A DNA stretch of 7,864 nt, taken from assembly GCA_964250925.1 (NCBI GenBank), contig CAXUHU010000136.1:1-7864 (forward strand), written 5' to 3'. Position numbers and translations under genes: made by a program. The DNA is from BOG-908 sp964250925. Its GTDB lineage: Bacteria; Pseudomonadota; Alphaproteobacteria; Acetobacterales; Acetobacteraceae. Below the pieces are notes generated by a model that saw only the letters and a list, made by a program, of their open reading frames with translations, had not been told where the DNA came from and did no database searches. Shown one piece after another: positions 1 through 5,843 of the stretch (the first letter of the stretch is position 1; each line of letters starts with the position of its first letter).

Positions 1-405
1 CCGTTCAGATCCGACCATCTGTTCTCGACGCATAAAACGAAACAAGTCTGATCCTATCCGCAAGCTTCGCTTTTCGCGGCACGCCATTGAGCGTTACGGG
101 GCGAAGGGCCTGTGGTTCACCCGAACGAGGTGGTCGGCACAGCGTCAATTGGCGCATCCATGTGTGGGGCCAAGCAACGCTTTGTCTGACGCTTTGGAGT
201 GATCGTGCAATTACAACATCGGTTACCGGCTTAACCACCGGGCCTTGCACAACCGGCCGATGAGTTCTCGAGCGCTCGCTGATCACCAAAGCTGAGCTAC
301 AGGGGAACGTTCAACTGTGACAATGAGCACCGGCGCGGTGCGTAGTCCAGCCGGCGTGTCATCCATCAATGATTCCGGCCGCAAAGAGCAAACCAGCGTT
401 CGCAA
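1..405. other. Stretch with no supported gene downstream of efp
   Basis: I see no convincing gene in this stretch. A minus-strand reading frame (289 to 5) and a plus-strand frame open from the window edge to a TGA at 200-202 are both free of recognisable motifs, and their arginine/serine-rich composition is what out-of-frame GC-rich DNA gives. The first 300 bases look less GC-rich than the coding regions that follow. The plus-strand frame could be the tail of a gene that starts outside the window, but nothing in its residues supports that. After the efp stop (reading leftwards from 406) there are only weak inverted matches and no T-run, so no terminator can be called. Confidence 0.5.
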
Positions 406-972
406 CTACCCCTTTGCCCGCTCCACGTAGCTGCCGTCCTCCGTGCGCACAACCACGCGCTCGCCAGCCTCCACGAACGGCGGCACCAGCGTCTTCACGC
501 CGTTCGACAGCTTCGCGGGCTTATACGAAGAGCTGGCCGTCTGGCCCTTCACCACCGGGTCGGCTTCGATGATCTCCAGCGTCACCTGGGGCGGCAGGTG
601 GGCGCCCACCGGCTCGCCCTCCACCATGTCCACGTCGATCTTCATGTTGTCCTGCAGGAACGGCGCCTGGTCGCCCAGCAGGTCCAGCGGCACGGTCAGC
701 TGCTCGAACGTCTCGGGGTCCATCAGAACGATGTTGGTGCCCTCGGTGTAGGAGTAGGTATAGTCCTTGTTGTCGGTCATCAGGCGTTCCACCGTGTCGG
801 CGGTGCGCCAGCGTTCGTTGGTCTTGTTGCCGGTCTTGAGGTCGCGCATCTCCACTTGGATGAAGGCGCCGCCCTTGCCCGGGGTGATGATCTGCTGCTT
901 CAGCACGGTCCAGCGCCGGCCGTCATGGTCCAGCACCTGGCCGGCGCGAATCAGGTTGGCCTGCTGCTTCAT
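406..972 (-). CDS. efp: Elongation factor P (EF-P)
   Basis: EF-P binds between the P and E sites of the ribosome and promotes peptide bond formation at consecutive prolines. The 188-residue product has the usual family length and three-domain order: an N-terminal KOW-like domain (about 1-62), a central OB domain (about 65-128) and a C-terminal OB domain (about 130-186, with the LSNGVKTLVPPFV stretch). The loop PGKGGAF places a lysine at position 33, equivalent to the E. coli Lys34 that carries beta-lysine. The start is ATG at 970-972, with a purine-rich AGAGAG about nine bases upstream; the stop is TAG. epmB ends 44 bases upstream on the same strand and epmA lies just beyond, so the modification enzymes sit with their substrate. 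This supports a lysylated rather than rhamnosylated EF-P, the latter having arginine at this site. No hydroxylase gene (epmC) is visible. Confidence 0.97.
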   Translation of the reverse strand: MKQQANLIRAGQVLDHDGRRWTVLKQQIITPGKGGAFIQVEMRDLKTGNKTNERWRTADTVERLMTDNKDYTYSYTEGTNIVLMDPETFEQLTVPLDLLGDQAPFLQDNMKIDVDMVEGEPVGAHLPPQVTLEIIEADPVVKGQTASSSYKPAKLSNGVKTLVPPFVEAGERVVVRTEDGSYVERAKG

Positions 973-1016
973 GGGCGATCACTCTCTTTGGGCGGCGACG
1001 AAGGGTGGCGGGCTGT

Positions 1017-2129
1017 CTAGACGCTGGCCGCCCCATTCGGCAAGCCGAGCCCATCGAGGCTGTGGCGCTCGCCGTTGGGGTCCCGCACGGCACCGTCCGG
1101 GTCCAGATACACCGGGCCGATCGGCACCTTGCCGTGGCCGCCCGGTATGTCGAGCACGTAAGTGGGCCAGGCCAGGCCGGTCACCCGGCCGCGCAGCCCG
1201 GCAAGCAGCGCCTGGCCCTCTGCGATCGGCACCCCGAACCGGGCGGTGCCCGGGGCCGGGTCGAGCTGGTGCAGATAGTAGGGTTTCACGCGGGCCCGCA
1301 GCATGGCGCGGAACAGGTCTTCCAGCGCCGCCTCGCTGTCGTTCACGCCGCGGAGCAGCACCGATTGCCCAAGCACCGGCACGCCCGCCTGCTGGATGCG
1401 GCGCAGGCCAGCCTGGGCGGCCGCGGTGAACTCCCGGGCGTGGTTGGCGTGCAGCACCAGCCACAGCGGCTTCTGTGTGGTGATCGCTGCGCACAGAGCC
1501 GCGCTCACCGACGCGGGGTCGGCGACCGGAACCCGGCTGTGGATGCGCAGAGTCTCGACGTGCGGAATCGCCTCGATGCCGGCGAGCAGGGCGGCCAGCC
1601 GGCGCGGCGAGAGCAGCAGCGGGTCGCCGCCGGTCAGGATCACCTCGCGGACACCGGGCTGGCCGCGCACGTAATCGAGTGCAGCATCGATCTGCGCCTG
1701 ACTCAGCAGGCCGCCGCCCGGGCCCACGTGCTCGCGCCGGAAGCAGAAGCGGCAATAGACCGGGCAGACGAGCAGGGGCTTGATCAGCACGCGGTCCGCA
1801 TAGCGGTGCACCACGCCCGCCAACGGCGAGAACGCATCGTCGCCCACAGGATCGGCACGCTCATGCGGGGCGGTGTCGAGCTCGGCCGCATGGGGGATAA
1901 CCTGCAGCCCGATCGGGTCGCCTGCATGCTCGACCAGGGCCGCAAAGGTCGGCGGCACGGCCACCGCATAGCGAGCGGCCACACGCTCCAGCGCCGGGCG
2001 CGCCGCCTCGGGCACCAACCCGGCAGAGACGAGGTCGGCGGGCGTGCGCAGGCAGGTGTCGATTGTCAGTTTGCAGTATCCGGCTATCAGGGCGGGCGAG
2101 GGGCGGTCCTCTGCACTGGTGATTGGCAA
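1017..2129 (-). CDS. epmB: EF-P lysine 2,3-aminomutase EpmB (radical SAM)
   Basis: EpmB is a radical SAM, PLP-dependent enzyme that converts (S)-alpha-lysine to (R)-beta-lysine, the donor that EpmA transfers to EF-P. Numbered from the longest frame (370 residues), the iron-sulfur motif CPVYCRFC gives Cys122, Cys126 and Cys129 in the CxxxCxxC spacing. TGGDP follows at 166-170, and GGHGKVPI near the C-terminus gives Lys334 as the likely PLP lysine. EpmB proteins are usually about 340 residues and lack the long C-terminal extension of clostridial lysine 2,3-aminomutases, which fits. The stop is TAG at 1017-1019. The start is uncertain: the only upstream canonical start in frame is a TTG at 2127-2129 with no clear ribosome site, and family similarity seems to begin around LRTPADL (near 2050). 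The next in-frame canonical starts, TTG and GTG near 2013-2018, would cut into the conserved part. The true start may therefore be non-standard or the TTG. It is probably co-transcribed with efp. Confidence 0.93.
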   Translation of the reverse strand: MPITSAEDRPSPALIAGYCKLTIDTCLRTPADLVSAGLVPEAARPALERVAARYAVAVPPTFAALVEHAGDPIGLQVIPHAAELDTAPHERADPVGDDAFSPLAGVVHRYADRVLIKPLLVCPVYCRFCFRREHVGPGGGLLSQAQIDAALDYVRGQPGVREVILTGGDPLLLSPRRLAALLAGIEAIPHVETLRIHSRVPVADPASVSAALCAAITTQKPLWLVLHANHAREFTAAAQAGLRRIQQAGVPVLGQSVLLRGVNDSEAALEDLFRAMLRARVKPYYLHQLDPAPGTARFGVPIAEGQALLAGLRGRVTGLAWPTYVLDIPGGHGKVPIGPVYLDPDGAVRDPNGERHSLDGLGLPNGAASV

Positions 2130-2153
2130 CTGGCAACTGAAACCTGATTGGCA
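2119..2153. repeat. Short direct repeats at the epmA/epmB divergent junction
   Basis: TGATTGGCA occurs at 2120-2128 and again at 2145-2153, and between them GGCAACT is repeated in tandem (2125-2131 and 2132-2138). They sit exactly where both divergent genes must begin, so the stretch from about 2060 to 2140 may really be a short intergenic control region rather than coding sequence of either gene. Any operator role is inference; the repeats themselves are seen directly. Confidence 0.4.
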
Positions 2154-3147
2154 CCCCGACAGCCTGGCCGACCGGCTGCCCTTCCTGCGCCGCCGTGCGC
2201 TGCTGACCCAGGCGACCCGCGCCTTTTTTACCGCCCGCGGCTATGCGGAGGTGGAGACCCCCTATGCCGTGCCCGCCCCCGGCGAGGAGGTGCACCTGCA
2301 AACCTTCGCGACCGCGTATCTCGGCCCGGACGGGCTACATCGCAAACTATGGCTGAACACCAGCCCGGAATTCGCGATGAAGCGGCTGCTGGTGGCCGGC
2401 GCCGGGCCGATCTTCCAGCTCGCCCGCGTGTGGCGCAACGGCGAGCGCAGCAGGACCCACGCGCCGGAGTTCACCATGCTGGAGTGGTATCGCCCAGCCG
2501 CCACGATGGACGCGCTGATGGACGAGACCGAGGCGTTCTGCCGCGCCGTTCTGCCCCCGGCCGTCACATGGCGCGGCGTCACCGCCGACCTGGCCCGGTT
2601 CGAACGCCTGACCATGGCCGATGCGTTCGCGCGCTACGCCGGCGCCGACCTGCTGGGCACGTTGGGCGATGCGGGCGCCCTGGCGGCCTCCGCCGGCGCC
2701 CTGCTGCGTCCCGGCGAGGGCTGGGAGGACCTGTTCTTCCGGCTGCTGCTGGAACGCGTCGAACCCGCGATCGGCCGTATGCACCCCACCTTCCTCACGC
2801 ACTGGCCGGCCGCGCAAGCGGCACTGGCGGTGCGCGATCCGGCCGACCCGCGCGTGGCCTTGAGGTTCGAGCTGTATGCCTGCGGCCTGGAGCTGGCCAA
2901 CGCCTTCGAGGAACTGACCGACGCGGCCGAGCAGCGCGCGCGTTTCCTGGCCGACCGCGCCAGGCGGCACGCCGTCGGCGGTCCCGACTGGCCGATGGAC
3001 GAGGATTTCCTGGCAGCCTTGGCGCACGGCATGCCACCCTGCGCCGGGATCGCGCTGGGTTTCGACCGGCTGGCGATGCTGGCATCCGGTGCAGACCGGA
3101 TCAGCCAGGTGCAGTGGCTGCCCAACCTGTCGCTACCAGAGCTGTAA
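2119..3147 (+). CDS. epmA: EF-P--(R)-beta-lysine ligase EpmA
   Basis: EpmA (also PoxA, GenX, YjeA) is a paralogue of the catalytic domain of class II lysyl-tRNA synthetase that activates beta-lysine with ATP and attaches it to the conserved lysine of EF-P. It lacks the N-terminal tRNA anticodon-binding domain, as expected at this length (342 residues here, about 325 in E. coli). Visible landmarks are YAEVETP (class II motif 1 region), NTSPEFAMKRLL (near residue 80), RVWRNGERSRTHAPEFTMLEWYR-like motif 2 (from residue 103), ELANAFEELTDA and the C-terminal GIALGFDRLAML (motif 3). All have direct counterparts in E. coli EpmA. The frame is open from 2044, but family similarity begins around 2145 (WHPDSL). 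I chose GTG 2119; GTG 2044 would overlap epmB further, and CTG 2137 is also possible. No strong ribosome site decides it. It is divergent from epmB-efp. Confidence 0.93.
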   Translation: MIGNWQLKPDWHPDSLADRLPFLRRRALLTQATRAFFTARGYAEVETPYAVPAPGEEVHLQTFATAYLGPDGLHRKLWLNTSPEFAMKRLLVAGAGPIFQLARVWRNGERSRTHAPEFTMLEWYRPAATMDALMDETEAFCRAVLPPAVTWRGVTADLARFERLTMADAFARYAGADLLGTLGDAGALAASAGALLRPGEGWEDLFFRLLLERVEPAIGRMHPTFLTHWPAAQAALAVRDPADPRVALRFELYACGLELANAFEELTDAAEQRARFLADRARRHAVGGPDWPMDEDFLAALAHGMPPCAGIALGFDRLAMLASGADRISQVQWLPNLSLPEL

Positions 3148-3230
3148 CACAAAGTGTCGGTCAACGTCAGGCGGCCAGTGGCGCGCCATCTGCGTTGCAC
3201 CCTGTAGACTGACCGCAAACGGAGCCGAAG

Positions 3231-3629
3231 ATGCGTAACCTTGTTCCCGTCCTGGCACTGGCCAGCACAGCCTTGCTGGCCGCCTGCGCCTACCCCAGTC
3301 CGCAGCACGTCCAGGCGCTGGATGCGCTGATCGGCAAGTCGGAAACCGACCTGGTGCGCGCGCGCGGCGTGCCGACCAAGACTTACGAGACCGGCGGGCT
3401 GAAGTTCTTGGCTTACGACATGCACCGGATCGACAGCCTGCCGGGCGACGCGGGCTTCTACCCCGGCTTCGGCTATGGCGGGTTTGGTTATGGGGGCTTC
3501 GGTTATGGCGCATTCGGCGGCGGCTTTGGCGGATTCGGGCCGGAGATCGTGCAGCGCGACTGCAGCACGACGTTCGAGCTCAAAGGCGGCAGCGTCCAGC
3601 GCTGGAGCCTGCGCGGCAACGATTGCTAG
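3231..3629 (+). CDS. Glycine-rich lipoprotein with FGYGG repeats
   Basis: A predicted envelope lipoprotein of 132 residues and unknown function. The N-terminus has a short charged start, a hydrophobic run and the lipobox LAAC with Cys19 as the lipidated residue. Residues about 25-65 (ALIGKSETDLVRARGVPTKT, then a TGGLKFLAYD stretch) resemble the small domain seen in BamE/SmpA-type lipoproteins (a Gly-x-Ser/Thr turn, 'G-x-P' and a closing Tyr), which is only a family-level guess. Residues about 79-103 are a low-complexity block built on FGYGG units. The tail holds two further cysteines (one in DCSTTF and the terminal NDC) that could form a disulfide. ATG 3231 is supported by GGAG at 3221-3224 with a six-base spacer. 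It stands between epmA, 83 bases upstream, and convergent secB. Confidence 0.8.
   Translation: MRNLVPVLALASTALLAACAYPSPQHVQALDALIGKSETDLVRARGVPTKTYETGGLKFLAYDMHRIDSLPGDAGFYPGFGYGGFGYGGFGYGAFGGGFGGFGPEIVQRDCSTTFELKGGSVQRWSLRGNDC
3468..3540 (+). repeat. 15-base period tandem repeat encoding FGYGG
   Basis: The lipoprotein gene contains three consecutive, slightly diverged 15-base units, each encoding a variant of GFGYG, followed by a shorter Gly/Phe run. Third-position differences between units (for example ggctatggc against ggttatggg) show that the repeat is not freshly duplicated and that the peptide is being kept. Such blocks can vary in copy number between strains. Confidence 0.7.
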
Positions 3630-3638
3630 GGATCAGGA

Positions 3639-3679
3639 GTCAGCGCTCTGCCATCAGAAACGAAGCGTCTGACGCTGAC
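3639..3679. terminator. Possible hairpin between convergent lipoprotein gene and secB
   Basis: The 52-base gap between two convergent stop codons holds GTCAGCG (3639-3645) complementary to CGCTGAC (3673-3679), and a tighter hairpin AGCGT-CTG-ACGCT at 3664-3676. Either could serve as a two-way transcription end, but there is no T-run on either side, so a classic intrinsic terminator is not shown. Confidence 0.25.
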
Positions 3680-3681
3680 AG

Positions 3682-4239
3682 CTAGTTTGGCGCCGTCACC
3701 TGCGGCGCATTGCCGGCCTGCTGACGGCGGCTCTGCCACAGCCCCACGAAATCGATCGGCTGCAGCAGCACCGGCGGGAAACCGCCCTCTCGCGTCACGT
3801 CGGACAACACCGAGCGGGCAAACGGAAACAGCAGGCGCGGACATTCGATCAGCAGCAACGGCTCCACCGCCTCGGGCGGCACGCCGTTCAACGTGAACAC
3901 GCCGGCATACTGAAGCTCGGCAATGAACACCGGGCGGCCCTCGGGCGGCGGCGTGGCGCCGTTCTGGGCGGCGCCGTTCTGGCCGGTGGGCGTCGGTGGC
4001 GTCTCGCGCGCCTCGGCTTTTACGGCCAGCACCACCTCGAACACGTTCTGGCCCTCCTGCAGCGCCCGCGCCTGGACGTCCAGGTTGATCGCCACGGATG
4101 GCTGGCTGCGCAGCGTGGCGTAAATCTCGGGCGCGTTCGGAACCTCGAAGGAGAGGTCCTTGATGTATTGGACATTGACGACCAGTGGCGGCATCTGCTG
4201 GCCTGGCGCGGCTGCGGTCGGATCGGTCGTCTGCGACAT
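3682..4239 (-). CDS. secB: Protein-export chaperone SecB
   Basis: SecB is a cytosolic tetrameric chaperone that keeps secretory precursors unfolded and hands them to SecA at the Sec translocon. The 185-residue product carries the family hallmarks: VQYIKDLSFEVPNAPEIY near the N-terminus (residues 23-40), the INLDVQAR strand, FEVVLAVKAEAR, and the C-terminal IECPRLLFPFARSVLSDVTREGGFPPVLLQPIDF core (about 131-164). It is about 30 residues longer than E. coli SecB, largely because of an insert at about 79-101 rich in Pro, Gln, Asn and Gly (a QNGA repeat), where other SecBs have a tight turn. ATG 4237-4239 is preceded by AGGAG with a seven-base spacer. The histidine phosphatase gene ends 75 bases upstream on the same strand, so co-transcription is possible. 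A Tim44-like gene nearby and divergent is a familiar arrangement in Alphaproteobacteria. Confidence 0.96.
   Translation of the reverse strand: MSQTTDPTAAAPGQQMPPLVVNVQYIKDLSFEVPNAPEIYATLRSQPSVAINLDVQARALQEGQNVFEVVLAVKAEARETPPTPTGQNGAAQNGATPPPEGRPVFIAELQYAGVFTLNGVPPEAVEPLLLIECPRLLFPFARSVLSDVTREGGFPPVLLQPIDFVGLWQSRRQQAGNAPQVTAPN
3955..3982. repeat. Two 13-base direct repeats inside secB
   Basis: GGCGCCGTTCTGG occurs at 3955-3967 and 3970-3982, a 15-base period. On the coding (minus) strand it encodes the doubled QNGA in the SecB insert loop. The two copies are identical, pointing to a recent slippage or duplication in a surface loop that tolerates length change. Confidence 0.75.
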
Positions 4240-4314
4240 CGTAGGGCTCCTGGAATTGGCGCGCCGGTAGCACGCGGCCGGAGTGCACGCAAAGCCTTGC
4301 TCGGCCGTGGGCCG

Positions 4315-4857
4315 TCAGGCGCCGGCTGTGAGCGCGCCGTTCGGGTCGAATCGTATCCATTGGCCGTTTTCCAGGCTCTGGCCGGTCAGCGCCAGCAGGA
4401 ACGCCCAGTGGCTGACCACCAGCGTGGTGGCCCATTCGGGCGTGGCCAGCATTTCGGCGCGAAACGCCATCGCCCGGGCATCGACACTCTCGGGTGTCTC
4501 GGTGCCGCCTGGCCACCACACCTCATCCAGGGCGGAAAAGTCATGCTCGGGCCAATCCTGTGCGAGCGCCGTGCGCGGGCTGCCGACGTCGCAGGTGAAA
4601 TGCGCCCGCTCACGCACGCCCGGATGGACCTGCACAGGCAGGCCAAGCGTGCGGGCGGCGGGTGCAGCCGTCTGCAGCGCCCGGGTGTAAGGGGAGGCCA
4701 GGATGCGCGTGATGCCGTGACCGCGCAGCGCCTGGCCCGCCGCTTCGGCCTGGCTCTGGCCCAGCGGCGTGAGCCGCGGGTCCTCTATCCCGGGATCCCG
4801 CTTTGTCGCCGAGAAGTGCAGGTTGAATTCGCTCTGGCCATGCCGCATCAGGATCAT
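4315..4857 (-). CDS. Histidine phosphatase family protein (SixA/phosphoglycerate mutase-like)
   Basis: A 180-residue member of the histidine phosphatase superfamily, in which an active-site histidine forms a phosphohistidine intermediate. The N-terminal MRHGQSE motif supplies Arg5, His6 (nucleophile) and Gly7; SPYTRALQTA gives the phosphate-binding Arg59; RER at 82-84 is where the acid/base glutamate is expected; VVSHW gives the second catalytic His150. The catalytic set is therefore complete. Its substrate cannot be told from sequence: this superfamily covers phosphoglycerate mutases, phosphoprotein and sugar phosphatases. The stop is TGA at 4315-4317. ATG 4855-4857 is used, with a second in-frame ATG three codons on and only a weak AGG upstream. 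It sits upstream of secB and is divergent from the Tim44-like gene, 95 bases away. Confidence 0.9.
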   Translation of the reverse strand: MILMRHGQSEFNLHFSATKRDPGIEDPRLTPLGQSQAEAAGQALRGHGITRILASPYTRALQTAAPAARTLGLPVQVHPGVRERAHFTCDVGSPRTALAQDWPEHDFSALDEVWWPGGTETPESVDARAMAFRAEMLATPEWATTLVVSHWAFLLALTGQSLENGQWIRFDPNGALTAGA

Positions 4858-4952
4858 GGCGGCCTGCTACGCGCCTGGGGCCAGAAAGCCAACATGCGTT
4901 GCCGTGCGCGTCCCCAACGCCTATGTGCATTGACGGCCTACAGGAGAGCGAT

Positions 4953-5183
4953 GTGCAAGCGGCGGGCGGCTTCCCGATCGATCTGGTGTTGTTCGCGATG
5001 ATCGCGGCGTTCCTGGTACTGCGCCTGCGCAGCATCCTGGGCAAGCGCACGGGGTTCGAGGGCGCGCCGGCAGCGCCGGCCAGGCCGGCGGCCGCGGCTG
5101 GCCGCGGCCCGGTCGATGCTACGGCCGCTCCGGCGGCCATGGTGCGGCCGCCCGGGCGGGAGCCGACGATGATGACGTCGTAG
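4953..5183 (+). CDS. Tim44-like domain protein, N-terminal part (broken by gap)
   Basis: This is the N-terminal portion of a Tim44/TimA-type protein. A hydrophobic segment (FPIDLVLFAMIAAFLVL, then RLRSILGKRTGFE) gives a single N-terminal membrane anchor with positively charged residues after it, followed by an Ala/Pro-rich linker. Bacterial Tim44-like proteins are inner-membrane proteins with a soluble domain related to that of mitochondrial Tim44; their role is not well defined. GTG 4953 is preferred over upstream starts because AGGAG lies at 4942-4946, six bases before it, and because similarity begins there. The frame runs to TAG 5181-5183, but the last part (after about 5138) is probably foreign sequence at a faulty contig end, so this stop is likely not real. 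The rest of the gene resumes after the N run. Confidence 0.8.
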   Translation: MQAAGGFPIDLVLFAMIAAFLVLRLRSILGKRTGFEGAPAAPARPAAAAGRGPVDATAAPAAMVRPPGREPTMMTS

Positions 5184-5188
5184 TGCTG
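5132..5188 (-). other. Apparent N-terminal fragment of an FAD-dependent oxidoreductase (likely chimeric)
   Basis: Read on the minus strand from the edge of the N run, this stretch gives HYDVIIVGSRPGG followed by RTMAA. That is the typical first beta-strand and glycine-rich dinucleotide-binding turn of FAD-dependent oxidoreductases (DVIIVG-x-x-x-x-G). Directly after it the minus-strand reading turns into low-complexity antisense of the Tim44-like linker, so no oxidoreductase gene is present here. I infer that these bases come from another locus joined wrongly to this contig end. Chance antisense reading is the alternative, but a run of consensus residues in the right order makes that less likely. 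Confidence 0.45.
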
Positions 5189-5198
5189 NNNNNNNNNN
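5189..5198. other. Assembly gap (10 Ns)
   Basis: A run of exactly ten Ns lies inside the Tim44-like gene. Ten is a common placeholder length, so the real distance is unknown and may even be negative (overlapping contigs). The flanking reading frames do not line up across it. Confidence 0.98.
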
Positions 5199-5704
5199 CG
5201 GTCGATGCGACGGCCGATCCGGCGGCCGACGCGCGCGCTCTGCCAGACCCCTCGGGACCGGTCGGCCGCACCATGGCCGCCATGCGGGGGGTGGACCGGC
5301 GTTTTGATTCCGCGCAGTTCCTGGCCGGTGCCGAGCAGGCCTTTCGTCTGATCGTGACGTCGTTTGCCGCCGGCGAACGCGCCAAGCTGCAGCCGCTGCT
5401 GACGCCGGCGACCTACCAGGCGTTCGAGGGGGTGATCGCCGCACGCGAGGCCGCCACCGAAACTCAGCGCACCGAGATACGCGCCATCGACGAAGTCACC
5501 ATCACCGACGCCACCCTGTCGGGTACGCTGGCCGCCATCTCGGTGCGCTTCGTGTCGCGTCAGGTGAACCTGACGGCCGACCGCGCCGGCAACCCGGTTT
5601 CCGGCACCGATGCGGTGATGGAGATACACGACGCCTGGGTGTTCGAGCGCAACCTCGCCGGCGCCGACCTCACCTGGCAGTTGGCCTCGGCTCGCAGCGC
5701 GTAA
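5199..5704 (+). CDS. Tim44-like domain protein, C-terminal part
   Basis: This is the continuation of the gene that starts at 4953, with 167 residues readable from 5201. After a short Ala/Asp/Pro linker, the segment from VDRRFDSAQFLAGAEQAFRLIVTSFAAGER through LQPLLTPATYQAFEGVIAARE to the final VFERNLAGADLTWQLASARSA has the layout of the Tim44-like domain: a cone-shaped alpha+beta fold like nuclear transport factor 2, with helices first and then strands such as AAISVRFVSRQVNL. Conserved Asp-Ala-Val-x-Glu-Ile and Trp-x-Phe-Glu-Arg motifs are as in other alphaproteobacterial members. The stop is TAA at 5702-5704. Joining it to the N-terminal piece would give a protein of roughly 220-240 residues, normal for the family, so the gene is probably intact in the organism. 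Confidence 0.85.
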
Positions 5705-5843
5705 GCCCGGCTCGCCAGGCAGCGGGCAGTCGGCCTTCAAGCGACGCCGTCAGCCGCTTTCATTGCGTTCTCGATTATGTTACCCGCAGGAAGCAGGGTA
5801 TCGGCGTGTGATCCGTGCGATTTCCAAACGTTCGGAGCATGAC

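Larger units (their letters stand above)
5110..5227 (+). repeat. 29-base near-identical direct repeat flanking the assembly gap
   Basis: Bases 5110-5138 and 5199-5227 match at 27 of 29 positions (differences at the 11th and 19th bases). Both are read in the coding frame of their Tim44-like fragment, giving VDATAAPAA on the left and VDATADPAA on the right. Either the same stretch is present twice because the two contigs overlap, or the protein has a real duplicated linker that broke the assembly. Confidence 0.7.
5132..5281. repeat. 19-base perfect inverted repeat spanning the assembly gap
   Basis: Bases 5132-5150 are the exact reverse complement of 5263-5281 (CGGCCGCACCATGGCCGCC on the plus strand at the right copy). 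The right copy encodes GRTMAA in the Tim44-like frame. The left copy encodes the same GRTMAA on the opposite strand, as part of an apparent oxidoreductase N-terminus. The shared stretch could have misled the assembler or primed a strand switch. Confidence 0.75.

Noticed and set aside
5..289. 94-residue minus-strand reading frame
   Set aside because: No motif, membrane segment or ribosome site; composition is typical of chance frames in GC-rich DNA.
262..310. tRNA-like start on the minus strand (TGTAGCTCAGCTTTGGTGATC)
   Set aside because: It resembles an acceptor/D-arm, but the D-loop would be too long, there is no T-arm (GTTCGA-type) stretch downstream and no matching acceptor 3' half.
1005..2147. 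Long plus-strand frame opposite epmB
   Set aside because: It is the antisense shadow of epmB, whose radical SAM motifs are unmistakable; the shadow is rich in Arg, Gln and His with no family features.
2148..3212. Long second plus-strand frame over epmA
   Set aside because: Arg/Ala/Gly/Pro-rich out-of-frame reading of epmA.
3148..3230. Promoter for the small lipoprotein gene (TTGCAC at 3195-3200)
   Set aside because: No acceptable -10 box lies at the right spacing, so no promoter is claimed.
4168..5001. Plus-strand frame across secB, the phosphatase and the Tim44-like start
   Set aside because: It crosses three well-supported genes in the wrong strand or frame and has no recognisable content.
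4610..5740. 376-residue minus-strand frame running through the N gap
   Set aside because: It is antisense of the Tim44-like gene and phosphatase flanks; only the short stretch next to the Ns looks like protein (an oxidoreductase start), and it does not continue.
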